Source: a virus
Virus record (IMG/VR): IMGVR_UViG_3300011114_000676
Span: 1-36,841 of that record
Direction: 5' to 3' (one strand)
DNA: 36,841 bases
Program-made: the position numbers and the translations under genes
In this document: piece after piece, positions 19,753 through 28,872 of the stretch
Layout: each line of letters begins with the position of its first letter
Position numbering within the stretch: the stretch's first letter is position 1
The notes under the pieces: model-generated
Told to the model about the DNA's origin: nothing
The model's input: the letters and a program-made list of their open reading frames with translations, nothing else
Database searches by the model: none

Positions 19753-20847
19753 TTAGCGCTTGTCTTGCCACACGTTGACCAGCGCGCCGCTTGCGCCGGG
19801 GTCGCCAGCACCAACGCCGCCAAACAGGCGCACGTTTAGATTCACGGCATCGGCCCAAATGTGCCCGACGCCGACCAGATTGGTCGTTGGGTCGGTTTGG
19901 ACGCAACCCCAGCACGGCTTGCCGACGACGAAACCTGCGGGCAGCGCGATCGCCAGCGGGTTGCCAGCGTTCGGCACGGTGACCTGTGCGTGGACGATCG
20001 ACGCGCTGGGCAGCGCAGCGTTAGCCGTCGTCTGCGCGGTGTCTGCGTGCGCATCGACTTCGTTGATCGCAGCGACTGCACTACTTTTGTCGGTGGTGGT
20101 CAGCGACGCCAGTGCGCCGACAACAACGCTCGACGGCTGCACAGGCTCAAAACCGATCGCCAGCACGCCAGACGCTGCCAGCGTGCGGACACGACCAACG
20201 ATCTGTTGCGGGGCTGGGGCAGTGGGTGCCGACAGCGACAGCACGCCGCCGCTGGTGTAGTAGACTGCCGCGCCGACAGCCGCAAGCGTGGTGTCAAGGC
20301 CAGACGCCGACAGCTTGAACGCCTGCGACGCTGCTCCGGTCGCGTTGTTGGCGACGGTGGCAGTCAACACGCCGATCGCCTGCTTGGCGGCGTCGGTGCT
20401 GTCAGCGAGCGCGACGGACAGACAACCAGTTGTGGTGTCCCAACCGACCGGGTACACAGCGCGACCTTTGGTGATCGAAACGCCGGTCTTGTTGACGATC
20501 GGCAGCACAGCGGCGTTGCCCTGATACGCCAGCAGCCAGCGACCAGTGCCAGCGGTGGGGACAACGACGTTGATGTCGTCGCCGCCTGCGGTGCTGCCGC
20601 TGTCGAAAACGTAGATGCTCTCTGCGCCAAGCCCGTTGTCCTCGACGACGCGCCCTTGCTTGTCTGCGCGATCTGCGGCAGCGACGGCTTTGAGCGCGGC
20701 GATATCTTGCACGCCCGCGCCCCAGTTCGGGGTTGACCCGATCGCGCTGATAATTGCGTTGATCGCATCGGCCAGACGCGCAGCGGCGGGTGACATTCCC
20801 ACGCCTGCGCGAATGAAGTCCTTGAAGTTCACAGTGGAAAGCGCCAT
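19753..20847 (-). CDS. Tail-fibre or minor structural protein (364 aa)
   Basis: The chain is rich in Ala, Gly, Thr and Val with short beta repeats (TVANNATGAASQAFKLSASGLDTTLAAVGAAVYYTSGGVLSL), as in phage fibre shafts. SITKGRAVYPVGWDTTTGCLSVALADS is a typical phage fibre segment, where a K-G-x-V/AVY core is followed by a changing variable. The start ALSTVNFKDFIRAGVG has the SxNFxDF look of a head-binding tail segment. Receptor specificity cannot be read. It ends 20 bp before the membrane gene above. Confidence 0.7.
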   Translation of the reverse strand: MALSTVNFKDFIRAGVGMSPAAARLADAINAIISAIGSTPNWGAGVQDIAALKAVAAADRADKQGRVVEDNGLGAESIYVFDSGSTAGGDDINVVVPTAGTGRWLLAYQGNAAVLPIVNKTGVSITKGRAVYPVGWDTTTGCLSVALADSTDAAKQAIGVLTATVANNATGAASQAFKLSASGLDTTLAAVGAAVYYTSGGVLSLSAPTAPAPQQIVGRVRTLAASGVLAIGFEPVQPSSVVVGALASLTTTDKSSAVAAINEVDAHADTAQTTANAALPSASIVHAQVTVPNAGNPLAIALPAGFVVGKPCWGCVQTDPTTNLVGVGHIWADAVNLNVRLFGGVGAGDPGASGALVNVWQDKR

Positions 20848-20955
20848 CAGGTTGCCTCTTTGTACGGTCTGCGGGATCGCCGCTGCCGACTGCTGGTGAC
20901 GGCTCGATCGCCGTCGGTGTCAGTGTGCCGCGCAGTCAGCGCAGCGTCAAACGCA
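20848..20955 (-). other. 108-bp gap with a short hairpin in the fibre region
   Basis: GACGGC (20898-20903) and GCCGTC (20910-20915) form a 6-bp stem with a 6-nt loop, TCGATC. No T-run follows. The rest holds the ribosome site AAAGAGG for the gene ending at 19753; I see no gene. Confidence 0.45.
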
Positions 20956-21507
20956 CTAGATCACGACAGCGATCCACGCTGACGCCTGCACCAAGCCAGC
21001 GTTCACTGGCACGCGCAGATACAGGCGATCGTAGCCGCGAACGTCGAGGTTGATGCGGTTCGTTTCGCTGACGCCCGCCGCTTTGGTGCCAGCGGTGCCG
21101 AAGTCCAGCACAACTGCCCAAGCTGCGGAAACTTCATCGTATCCGTAAAGCTGGAAATCGACTGGGCCTGCGCCGTTGGTCATGGTGATGTGCGCGACCG
21201 ATGCGCCCAGCGTGCTGTGACCGTCAGTCGAAAGCGCCGGGGCTGCAGTCGTGCCGACGGTGTTGACGACGCGCCGCAGGGCAGCGGTCGCCCCAGCAAG
21301 CACAGACTCCGCAAGCGGCGCGGGTGTCAACGCTGCGTTGCTGGTGATCGCGCAAAGTTCAGTTGCCTGCAATTGCGTTTCAGCGGTGACGGCAAACGTG
21401 TCGCCGACAGCGCGCAGCACTGCGCTGGGGTCAACAGGCAGTGCGCCGCCCGCGCGGGTCAGCGTGCCAATCGCAGCGCGGTATCGGGTGCCGGGGTGCA
21501 AGATCAT
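20956..21507 (-). CDS. Putative structural protein (183 aa)
   Basis: The protein is beta-rich with an N-terminal MILHPGTRYRAAIGTLTRAGGALP and a middle GASVAHITMTNGAGPVDFQLYGYDEVSAAWAVVL. The end, TNRINLDVRGYDRLYLRVPVNAG, resembles a jelly-roll-type attachment domain of small fibre or decoration proteins. No family is recognised. ATG 21505-21507 has GGAGGACACG in front. Confidence 0.6.
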   Translation of the reverse strand: MILHPGTRYRAAIGTLTRAGGALPVDPSAVLRAVGDTFAVTAETQLQATELCAITSNAALTPAPLAESVLAGATAALRRVVNTVGTTAAPALSTDGHSTLGASVAHITMTNGAGPVDFQLYGYDEVSAAWAVVLDFGTAGTKAAGVSETNRINLDVRGYDRLYLRVPVNAGLVQASAWIAVVI

Positions 21508-21543
21508 CGTGTCCTCCGTGGCGCAGTGTGCCCGCTGCGCGGG

Positions 21544-23433
21544 TTAGTGGTCAATGCCGACCTGATCGTACTCAATGCGACAAGTCCAGCGCGCGTCAAC
21601 GCCGACCGCGCCTGTGCCGCGCACGTTGATTTGCCCGCCGCCGCTGTCCTCGATCTGCGCGACGCTGGCGGCAAAGCCTGCGCCCAAGACGCCGACCCCC
21701 GGCATGTTTGCCCCCAGTGTGTAGCCGTTGCTGGTGAACGCGCCAGCGTCTTTGCAAAGCAAGAATTCTGCGCCCCACGCCTTGCAGTCGGTGCTGGCTT
21801 CGTCCTTGACGACGACCGTCATTTTGACGCGATAGGCGCGGTCGTCTTTCGGTGTCCACGTTGTGCCGGTGCCGTCGAAAACGTCAGGGCAAAGCGTCGT
21901 TTCGGTGGCGTCGGTCGTGCGCGCCTGCGCAACCAGCGTACCGATCTGGTGCCGTTCGCGCTCGACGAGAAACCCGACCATGACTGGTTCCGCGTTGCTG
22001 GCGTGCGCGATCTCGCCGCGATTGGCAGCGACTGCGCCCAGACCTGTTGCCCGTGCATACGCGCCCGACGCCTCGACGCCATCGCCATGCGCGCGGCTAT
22101 GCGTGCCGCCAGCGGTCACTGCGTTGCATGCGTCGTTGGCAGACGGCACGCTGTGCGCTTCTGCGCCATCGCCTGACGCGCTGACATACGCTGTCACACC
22201 GGGAGCGTGGCCCAGTGCGAGCGACCCGATGCCGTTGGCGGTGACGTTGCCGACAGCAACTGCGCCAATGTCTTGCGCCGACCCTTGGCACGCAGCAAAC
22301 GCGCCACCAGTGCCGCCATTTGCAGTGGCATCGCCCAGCGCGACATCGCCTGCCTGTTGAGCGTGCGCCTGCAGCCCGACAGCAACGCCGCCCGCTGCGT
22401 CTGCTGCTGCGCTGTCACCGACAGCAACTGCGCCACCACCGATCGCGACTGCGCTGTTGCCGATCGCAACATCGTTGTTGTTGGTGGCGATCGCGCCTGT
22501 GCCTGCTGCAACGGTGTCGTCGCCGCTCGCCAGCGATGGGCCCAGCGATACGCTGTTCTGCCCGCTCGCTGTCGCTGTGCCGCCAATGGCGACGCCCTGC
22601 AGCCCGCTGGCGACACTGCCTGCGCCAAGTGCGACTGCGTACTGACCACTAGCGACGCACGCGCTACCGCCCGCTGTAGCCTGATCGCCGTCGGCTTGGC
22701 AGTCCAGACCCCAAGCTGTGCTGTCGGTGCCGCAGTTGGCGTCGTCCCATGCGCCGATCGTGTCGCGGCCAGCGCGGAACGCTGCTTTGGTCTTGCGCCA
22801 GATGATGCGCGCCTGATACGGGGCTGCACCGCCTGCGTCGAGTTCTGGCGAGCCGACCACGAAGTCAAGCGGTGCGTCGGCAGCTTCGGCGCGCGTGATC
22901 GGCACTGCGGGCCCGGTCAAAACAAACGTGCCGCCGTGAACGCCGCCCAGAACGATCGTGAAAATGCCGCCGCCGCCGGGAACCAGTGCGCGCAACGACA
23001 CAAATGGCCCAGCGGCAGACGCCTCGACGATCAGTGACACGACAGGATCAGCGTTGATCGTCGCTGCCATGTTGGTCGCCATTTCGGCTTTCGTCGCTTC
23101 GGTCGTCACTGTGTAAATCACAGCGTTGCCGTCAACGGTGAACGTGTACGTCCAGCCGACAACGGGCGGATCGGCGAAACCGCCAATCGTCGCAAGCGCT
23201 GATGCGTACTCACGCCAGAACCCAGCTTGCTGCAGACGCAGCAGCCATTCGTTCACTTTGTCGCGGAAGTAGTTTTCAAGCCGATAATCAGGCGGCGGGC
23301 CCACACCGTAGGGTTGCCAACCAACATCTTCTTGCGCTGCGATGGGTTCAAGCGTCGTGCCGTTCGTCGCCCACGGCAGCGTTTCGGGCGTGCCCAGTCC
23401 AGTCGTCGGGATCGGTTCAAGGATCGCAGCCAT
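21544..23433 (-). CDS. Tail spike/fibre with YadA-head-like repeats (629 aa)
   Basis: The N-terminal part (about 1-85, with GVGPPPDYRLENYFRDKVNEWL) fits a tail-attachment segment. A beta domain (about 90-175) contains TFTVDGNAVIYTVTTEATKAEMATNMAATIN. The centre (about 250-400) is a run of repeats of the type VALGAGSVASGLQGVAIGGTA, the 14-residue AIG..A.A.G..S pattern of YadA-type trimeric adhesin heads. A compact C-terminal domain (ERHQIGTLVAQARTTDATETTL...) is a common phage fibre end. It is probably trimeric and host-binding. ATG 23433 was chosen over an in-frame GTG at 23439 because GAGGTG sits at the right spacing. Confidence 0.85.
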   Translation of the reverse strand: MAAILEPIPTTGLGTPETLPWATNGTTLEPIAAQEDVGWQPYGVGPPPDYRLENYFRDKVNEWLLRLQQAGFWREYASALATIGGFADPPVVGWTYTFTVDGNAVIYTVTTEATKAEMATNMAATINADPVVSLIVEASAAGPFVSLRALVPGGGGIFTIVLGGVHGGTFVLTGPAVPITRAEAADAPLDFVVGSPELDAGGAAPYQARIIWRKTKAAFRAGRDTIGAWDDANCGTDSTAWGLDCQADGDQATAGGSACVASGQYAVALGAGSVASGLQGVAIGGTATASGQNSVSLGPSLASGDDTVAAGTGAIATNNNDVAIGNSAVAIGGGAVAVGDSAAADAAGGVAVGLQAHAQQAGDVALGDATANGGTGGAFAACQGSAQDIGAVAVGNVTANGIGSLALGHAPGVTAYVSASGDGAEAHSVPSANDACNAVTAGGTHSRAHGDGVEASGAYARATGLGAVAANRGEIAHASNAEPVMVGFLVERERHQIGTLVAQARTTDATETTLCPDVFDGTGTTWTPKDDRAYRVKMTVVVKDEASTDCKAWGAEFLLCKDAGAFTSNGYTLGANMPGVGVLGAGFAASVAQIEDSGGGQINVRGTGAVGVDARWTCRIEYDQVGIDH

Positions 23434-23442
23434 CGTCACACC

Positions 23443-24060
23443 TCAAGGCCAGATGAAATTCGCCCAGTAACCGCCAACAAACCCGGTGCCGTCGTCGTAG
23501 CCCTCGAACGGTGGGTCGGGAAAGCCGTCCCACGCAAACGTTGGCGCGACGTACCACGCGATGCCAGCGACCAGCACGCCTGCGGGCTTCGCTGACAACA
23601 CGAATTCAACCAGCGTTTGCGCGACTGCAGCCGACAGCGGGAAACTGACGCCGACCGCCAGCACGAACGCGGCGGGCGGAAACTCGCTGATTTGCACGAT
23701 CGGGTTGTAGCCTGTCAGCAGTGCGACGACCATCGCGCGCAGTTCGCTGATCGTGCCCATCGAGCGGTTGCGCAGCACTGCGGCGCGCAACTTGATCCTG
23801 TAGTTGTCGTCAGTCTCGCCAACCGGGTACGCGCCGCCGTAGCGCGGTTGGTTCAGCATTTGTCCGATCTGGTCAAGTTGGACACCGATCGCGTCGTCGA
23901 GGTCGCGGCAAATCTGCACCAGCAAAACGATGTCGTCGGTGATCTGCAGACTGCCCACGGCAATCGCAGACATCAGCGACTGAAAGCGCGCCCCAGCAAA
24001 CTGCGCGGGCAACGCCTCTTGCAGATCGTCGGTTACGTCGAGCGGCGCGAGGTCAGCCAC
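23443..24060 (-). CDS. Baseplate protein, DUF2612 / Mu gp48-like
   Basis: The 205-residue protein has DLDDAIGVQLDQIGQMLNQPRYGG (about 52-75) and DDNYRIKLRAAVLRNRSMGTISELRAMVVALL (about 83-114). This is the DUF2612 pattern of N-terminal helix, 'D-x-G-x-x-L-D-x-I-G' and 'Y-R-x-x-L..N-S-GT'. Such proteins sit in the contractile baseplate wedge and link to fibres. It follows the gp47-like gene. Start GTG 24058-24060 has a weak ribosome site, so coupling to the upstream stop at 24063 is likely. Confidence 0.8.
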   Translation of the reverse strand: MADLAPLDVTDDLQEALPAQFAGARFQSLMSAIAVGSLQITDDIVLLVQICRDLDDAIGVQLDQIGQMLNQPRYGGAYPVGETDDNYRIKLRAAVLRNRSMGTISELRAMVVALLTGYNPIVQISEFPPAAFVLAVGVSFPLSAAVAQTLVEFVLSAKPAGVLVAGIAWYVAPTFAWDGFPDPPFEGYDDGTGFVGGYWANFIWP

Positions 24061-24062
24061 GG

Positions 24063-25253
24063 CTACACAAACGAAACGGTGATGTCGCCGACATCGAGAT
24101 CAGCAAACTTGTTCCACGCGATCGCGACGTTGCCGACCCCGACGGGCGGAAACACGGTGCCCAGCAGAACGGTGCAGTCGTCGATCGTGCCCGCTGCGTC
24201 GGTTGCTGCGGCGATCACTTTGGCGTGAACGACCTTCTGCCCGATCTGCAGCCCGTTGACGTAGGCGATCACTGCAGCTTTGATCGCGTCGGCAAACGCC
24301 GCGCTGCCGTTGGTGATTGTGATGTCGGCGAACACCGATTGCATCGTCGCGGGCTCGAAACTGATCGGGTGAAGAAACCCTTGGTCGTCGGTGACGTTGA
24401 TCGTCGTCGCGCCCCAAGTCAGGATACCCGCTGGCTTCTGATCGTAAATCAGCGCAGCGATGTCGGCAGCAACGCCACCCTGCACGACTGCGACGAAAGA
24501 CTTGGCTGGCAGCGCAGCGATCGCGACCGGCGACACAATGCCGGGAACCATCGACGTATTCTCGAAAACTTGCGCTTCGGTGACGCCAGACAAATCAGCC
24601 AGCGCAGCGCGGATCGCCTGCACGGTGCCCTTGCCGGGGAGGTGCGCCGACGACAACGCGCGCAGGCGTAGCGCTGCGTCGGTTTCTTCGTCAGTGCCCG
24701 GTGTGCCTGCGGCTGCGTTCGCGACGGTGATGCTGTTCGATCCTGCAAACGCAGTGACGATTGCCCACGTTGTCGCGATGGCGACAGCGATCGGCCCGGT
24801 GTTGACTGCGCGCAAACTGCCCGCGATCGCGCCGAACGCTGGCACAACGACCGCATCGACGACGGCAAAGACTTCGCCGCTGTCTGCCGCCTGCACAAGC
24901 GCGCCTTGCGGCACTGCGACACCCACGCCAAGCGCGTTGCTGAACGTGACGGCAACCGTCGTCTGCGTCGCGACGTTGCGGGTCAGACCGATCAACTGGA
25001 CTAGCCGATCAAGGTTGACGCCCGGTGCGCCGTCGAGGTAGCCCGACTGGTAGACGCCATCTAGCCCCTCTTGGAATTTCAACAGTTCGACAGCAAGGAT
25101 CGCGACGATGTTGCCGACCACGCTATTCGGGTTGTCAGCCTGTATCGTGTTGCCAAACGCCGACTGAAAGCCAGACACAAGGTCTTGCCGGATTTCGTCT
25201 GCGGTCTGAATTTGCAGACCGTCAGCGCCCAGACTTGGCCCACCAAGCGGCAT
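24063..25253 (-). CDS. Baseplate J-like / Mu gp47-like wedge protein
   Basis: The 396-residue protein starts with GLQIQTADEIRQDLVSGFQSAFGNTIQADNPNSVVGNI and YQSGYLDGAPGVNLDRLVQLIGLTR, the typical start of baseplate J-like proteins. A beta-rich middle (PQGALVQAADSGEVFAVVD) and a region with DEETDAALRLRALSSAHLPGKGTVQAIRAALADLSGV (about 193-229) follow. The C-terminal end has ITITNGSAAFADAIKAAVIAYVNGLQIGQ. These match Mu gp47/P2 J, the wedge at the baseplate edge. Its stop and start are close to its neighbours. Confidence 0.88.
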   Translation of the reverse strand: MPLGGPSLGADGLQIQTADEIRQDLVSGFQSAFGNTIQADNPNSVVGNIVAILAVELLKFQEGLDGVYQSGYLDGAPGVNLDRLVQLIGLTRNVATQTTVAVTFSNALGVGVAVPQGALVQAADSGEVFAVVDAVVVPAFGAIAGSLRAVNTGPIAVAIATTWAIVTAFAGSNSITVANAAAGTPGTDEETDAALRLRALSSAHLPGKGTVQAIRAALADLSGVTEAQVFENTSMVPGIVSPVAIAALPAKSFVAVVQGGVAADIAALIYDQKPAGILTWGATTINVTDDQGFLHPISFEPATMQSVFADITITNGSAAFADAIKAAVIAYVNGLQIGQKVVHAKVIAAATDAAGTIDDCTVLLGTVFPPVGVGNVAIAWNKFADLDVGDITVSFV

Positions 25254-25255
25254 CG

Positions 25256-25636
25256 TCAGACTCCCAGTGCGATCGGTGGCACGTTCAGCGTTGCGCCGCT
25301 GTCTGCGGTCACGGCAACGCGAATCGTCGCGTCACGGGTAGCAGTGTCGCGCACGATCTGCACGCTGTCCACAGCGGCGACGCCTTGCACGGTGCCCAGC
25401 ACGCGCCGAATTTCGGCTTCAACCTGCGCGTCGCTGATACCCTTGGTTGACAGCAGCGTTGGCCAATCTGCGCCGAACGTGGTGTCGAACGGGTATTCGC
25501 CGACGAACAGGCGCAGCGCAGTCGCGCATTCCTGCGTGATTGCATCGTCGCCTTGCAGCAACACGAAATCCCCTGTCGTCAGCGTCAGATCGCCGTCGGT
25601 GTCGATTGCCAGATCGCGCCAAGCTGTCGTTGCCAT
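25256..25636 (-). CDS. Baseplate wedge protein, Mu gp46-like (W/gp25-like)
   Basis: The 126-residue protein has DLTLTTGDFVLLQGDDAITQECATALRLFVGEYPFDTTFGADW (about 15-58) and TKGISDAQVEAEIRRVLGTVQGVAAVDSVQI. These are hallmarks of gp46/gpW (gp25-like) subunits, which have lysozyme-like size but no enzyme site. It is directly upstream of the gp47-like gene, as in Mu. Confidence 0.85.
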   Translation of the reverse strand: MATTAWRDLAIDTDGDLTLTTGDFVLLQGDDAITQECATALRLFVGEYPFDTTFGADWPTLLSTKGISDAQVEAEIRRVLGTVQGVAAVDSVQIVRDTATRDATIRVAVTADSGATLNVPPIALGV

Positions 25637-25637
25637 A

Positions 25638-27077
25638 CTAACTCCGAAACGCTATCAGCTTGTGAATGCCCGTGGCGGGCGTCAACGCGCCCCCTGTGAA
25701 GTTGCCAAAGCAGATCGTCATGGTATTCGCAGACTTGACCCGCACGCCGACGATGCCAATGCCTGCGGTTTGCGCCGGGTTTACCAGCGAGATCACGTCG
25801 GCGGTGGTCAAGCCGCTAACGGTAAAGTCCTGTTCTGCCGAAGTATTCGCGGCCACCGATGCAGGCGTGATGTTGGCGGCGTAGACCTTGCAAAACGTTA
25901 ACGCCGTCGCCGACTGACTGCCGATTTGCCAGCCGCCGTCCTTTGTTATGCCGCCGCGTATCACATCCGCGCCGGTCAGGAACCAGACGCCGCCCTCACC
26001 AGCAGCGGGACTACTGACCAGACCCGCCGCTAAGTAGTTGTTGCCGCGCTGGTTTGCGTTGAGGGTGTAGGTGTTACCGCGCAGCAACGTGAACGGCCCG
26101 TTTGCGTTTGTGGCGACGGCGGTGCTGCCCGCAAGGAACCCTAGCGATGTGTTGGTGCTGGTCTGGTACAGGAATTGGTCAGCGCCCGTGCTGGTTTGGC
26201 GTAGGTTGCCCGAAAAAGTCGGGCTCGCTTTGGGTGCTGCGGCGTCGGCAGTCGCGCCCTGCGCTGCGGTCGCAAATGCCCCACTGGCGAAGGTCGCGGC
26301 GGTGCCAAGGCCCAGCGTCGTGCGAGCTGCGGCAGCGTCTACAGCGGCGACGAGGCTGCGCCCGAAACTGGTCAGCGTGGCGAGTGCAAGCGTCGCAGCG
26401 GCGGTGAAATACGGCAGGCGGTCGGCGAGGCCAGCGAGCGCGGCGAAGGCAGTGAGGTTGGTGTTGACAGGCTGGCTGGCCGCTTGAGCGGCGTTGGCCT
26501 TAGTCGTCGCGTCTGCCGCTGCACTGGCGATGGCGTTGGCCTGTGCAGTCGCTGCCGACCCCACCGGGTCGCTCGCCGCGATTGCCGCAGCCTGCGCTGC
26601 GCTCGCCTTTGCCGTGGCGTCTGCCGATGCGGTTGCGATGGCTGCAGCCTGCGCCGTCGTCGCACTGCCTGCGCTGTCAAACGCGCTGGTGTCAGCGACT
26701 GCTGCACTGCCCAAGCCTAGGTTGCTGCGCGCCGTCGTGGTGTTGGCGAGGTCAGACAGGTTCGACGCCCGCTGCAACGACGACGCCACCGCTGCGGCTG
26801 CGGCTGCTGATGCGCTGGCGGCGTCTGCGGCTGCTGCATTTGCGGCGGCAAGCGCTGTTGTGGCCTGCGCGATTGCGCTGGCGGCGTTTGCCTCTGCAGC
26901 TGCAGCGGCATCTTGCGCGGCGACTGCAGCCGCAAGAGCAACGGCTGCATCATCGGCAGCAGCGTCTGCGGTGATCTGCGCCGTCAGCGAAACGTCGCCG
27001 CTGTGCCCGTCAGTTAGCGCGTTTGCGGCAACCTGTGCGACCCCGTTGGCACCGATGACGACCAGTCCGCGCGACAT
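25638..27077 (-). CDS. Alanine-rich fibre-like protein inserted in the baseplate block (479 aa)
   Basis: The N-terminal half is extremely Ala-rich ([28 protein letters not shown]), with repeats of [18 protein letters not shown] type, then [26 protein letters not shown], a typical tail-fibre motif (N-L-x-D-x-x-x-x-x-x-A-R-x-N-L-G). A second copy, [18 protein letters not shown], lies in the middle. The C-terminal part ([25 protein letters not shown]) is a beta-rich fibre head. The start [15 protein letters not shown] overlaps the spike stop (TAATG). Its place between the spike and wedge genes is unusual. The long Ala-rich part suggests a trimeric coiled-coil shaft. Confidence 0.78.
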   Translation of the reverse strand: MSRGLVVIGANGVAQVAANALTDGHSGDVSLTAQITADAAADDAAVALAAAVAAQDAAAAAEANAASAIAQATTALAAANAAAADAASASAAAAAAVASSLQRASNLSDLANTTTARSNLGLGSAAVADTSAFDSAGSATTAQAAAIATASADATAKASAAQAAAIAASDPVGSAATAQANAIASAAADATTKANAAQAASQPVNTNLTAFAALAGLADRLPYFTAAATLALATLTSFGRSLVAAVDAAAARTTLGLGTAATFASGAFATAAQGATADAAAPKASPTFSGNLRQTSTGADQFLYQTSTNTSLGFLAGSTAVATNANGPFTLLRGNTYTLNANQRGNNYLAAGLVSSPAAGEGGVWFLTGADVIRGGITKDGGWQIGSQSATALTFCKVYAANITPASVAANTSAEQDFTVSGLTTADVISLVNPAQTAGIGIVGVRVKSANTMTICFGNFTGGALTPATGIHKLIAFRS

Positions 27078-27700
27078 TATGCGACCTCGACGATGCTGCT
27101 GCCGCTGGTGATCTGCGCCGACCAAGTGAACGGGGTGCATGCGCCAGTCGCGCCAATTTGCGCGATCGCTGAGATGATTTGCCCAACAGTAACCGTGTTC
27201 ATCGGCACGCTGACGGTATCGCCGACACGCGCTGCGGCTGGGTGCAGGAACGCCGACCCGATTTGCACTTTGCCAGCGTCAGGTTGTTCGACAAGCAGGC
27301 GATCAGGCGTGACGGTTGGGCCCGCGCCTGCACAGCGCAGCGGTATCGCAAACGCATCGCTCAAATCGTGGTGGCGTATCTCGCGCGGATCGCCTTCGCT
27401 GCCGCTGTTGCGCCAGTTGCCAAGCGGCAGCGTCGAGAACACTAACAGCACGACATCGCCCGGTGTCAGCGGGTACACCATGCCGCCGCCTGCGCCGCCG
27501 GGGTAGCAGACAGGCACCGCGCCCAGTGCGGGCAAGTCGGTCGCTTCGCCGTCCAGATACGTCGCTGGGAATGGCTGCACGCTGACTGTCGGCGTGTCGC
27601 CTGCATCAAACGCCAGCACGCGCGCGGGGAGCGATGTCCACAGGTCGCGCGCCTGCGAGTCCATCGCCTGATCCAGCAGCATTTCGAGCGTCGTTGCCAT
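27077..27700 (-). CDS. Baseplate spike protein, Mu gp45-like / gp138 N-terminal-like
   Basis: The 207-residue protein has a beta-rich OB-fold start ([49 protein letters not shown]) and [35 protein letters not shown] then ends the domain. This is the pattern of gp138/gp45-type spike N-termini. The C-terminal part ([43 protein letters not shown]) forms the beta-helical tip. It is the central needle that pierces the outer membrane. Confidence 0.82.
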   Translation of the reverse strand: MATTLEMLLDQAMDSQARDLWTSLPARVLAFDAGDTPTVSVQPFPATYLDGEATDLPALGAVPVCYPGGAGGGMVYPLTPGDVVLLVFSTLPLGNWRNSGSEGDPREIRHHDLSDAFAIPLRCAGAGPTVTPDRLLVEQPDAGKVQIGSAFLHPAAARVGDTVSVPMNTVTVGQIISAIAQIGATGACTPFTWSAQITSGSSIVEVA

Positions 27701-28539
27701 CAGACCCCGCGCAGCGTCAGATCGCTGTACCAGTCCTGACCGTGACTGTCGCCTTTGTGCAGCACCTCGTCAACGCGAAACACGCCCGCAAACTGTTCGG
27801 TGTCCAGCACGACGCGACGACCGGGGCGCAGCGCTGGCTGCAGCAACGACATCGCCCGCACCTTGACGGCTTTGGTCGTCGTCTTGCCCTTTGCGCTGGT
27901 GTGCGGCACGCCGCCCTCGCGCGTCGGCGACCCGATCAACCCGGTCTGCGGCGACAGCACAAACGCCTCTTCACTGGTCGCAGCGTCTGCGCCGACAACC
28001 TGCAGCGCGCCGTCTACGATCGACCAAAGCAAGCCCTGCGGCTCAAGCAGATCGTGCAGCGTGCGGTGGGCGAACGTCGCGTGGGCGAAGGCGTTGCGCG
28101 TCGTCAGACCAGCGACGGCTTGCAGCGTTGATGGCGGCACTGTCAGACCCATCGAGCCCGCCAAGCGCGTCAACGCCAAGTGCAGCGGCACGTTCGCGCT
28201 GAACGCTCCTGTCGTCGTCGCGCGCCATGCGGCATCGCCGTCGCGACAGGTCAACGTCACGGGCAGATCGGGCCCATCGCGCTTGACCAGAACCTGCACA
28301 ACCTGCCCTGCGAAAATCAGGTCTGCGCCGCCCTTGTAGCCCGCCACCAAGCGCACTTGGTCGCCACGGTCAAAGCTGTCGCGCGTCTGCTTGGCGAGGT
28401 TGTAGATCGTGATCTCTGCCGGGTCGGGGTAGCGGTTCAACTTCTTGTCGATCTCGAACACCACGCGCAGCCCGACGAATTGGCGATCGCCGACCGTCAA
28501 CGACCACTCGCGATCGAATAGCTGATTTGCGATCGTCAC
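27700..28539 (-). CDS. Baseplate hub protein, Mu gp44-like
   Basis: The 279-residue protein has an N-terminal strand (DREWSLTVGDRQFVGLRVVFEIDKKLNRYPDPAEITIYNLAKQTR), typical of hub proteins (Mu gp44/T4 gp27-type), then GDQVRLVAGYKGGADLIFAGQVVQV. The second half has FVLSPQTGLIGSPTREGGV and LLQPALRPGRRVVLDTEQFAGVFRVDEVLHKGD. That end motif is common in this family. It sits between the DUF6983-like and the spike gene. ATG overlaps the previous gene's stop. Confidence 0.82.
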   Translation of the reverse strand: MTIANQLFDREWSLTVGDRQFVGLRVVFEIDKKLNRYPDPAEITIYNLAKQTRDSFDRGDQVRLVAGYKGGADLIFAGQVVQVLVKRDGPDLPVTLTCRDGDAAWRATTTGAFSANVPLHLALTRLAGSMGLTVPPSTLQAVAGLTTRNAFAHATFAHRTLHDLLEPQGLLWSIVDGALQVVGADAATSEEAFVLSPQTGLIGSPTREGGVPHTSAKGKTTTKAVKVRAMSLLQPALRPGRRVVLDTEQFAGVFRVDEVLHKGDSHGQDWYSDLTLRGV

Positions 28540-28871
28540 GACTGCGCCAGATACGTCAGCAGCACGCGCCCGCCAAGTTCGCTGTTGTCGGCGTCGGTGC
28601 CGATTGCAGCGCTGGCGACGGCGAGCAACGCGCCCAATGGGAAGCCCTGCCGACCCCAGATCGCGCCGTTGACCGGCACGCCCGCGTTGCGCACAGGCAG
28701 ACCAGACGCCAAAACTGCGCCGCTGTCGTCGGCGATGTCACAGCGCCAAGCGGCAAACCGGGCGTTGAACTGCAGCAACAACTGAAACGCGGTGCCGTCG
28801 AGTACCACGCGCAGAACCTGCGGTTGCACGAAGTCGCCTGTGTCGGTCGGGATAACGAAAGCCGTTGACAT
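28536..28871 (-). CDS. Small baseplate/tail protein, DUF6983-like
   Basis: The 111-residue protein reads LRVVLDGTAFQLLLQFNARFAAWRCDIADDSGAVLASGLPVRNAG. This follows the pattern of a phage protein family of about 100 residues (L-x-G-x-x-y-x-l-x-l-x-f-N-x-x-x-x-x-W-x-x-d-i-x-d), with LPLGALLAVAS later. In related myophages it lies between the Dit-like and hub genes, as here. A structural role in the baseplate is likely. Confidence 0.65.
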   Translation of the reverse strand: MSTAFVIPTDTGDFVQPQVLRVVLDGTAFQLLLQFNARFAAWRCDIADDSGAVLASGLPVRNAGVPVNGAIWGRQGFPLGALLAVASAAIGTDADNSELGGRVLLTYLAQS

Positions 28872-28872
28872 T

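Noticed and set aside
25638-27077. CRISPR-like or tandem DNA repeats in the Ala-rich region
   Set aside because: The repeats are coding, irregular and at protein level; no regular spacer structure.
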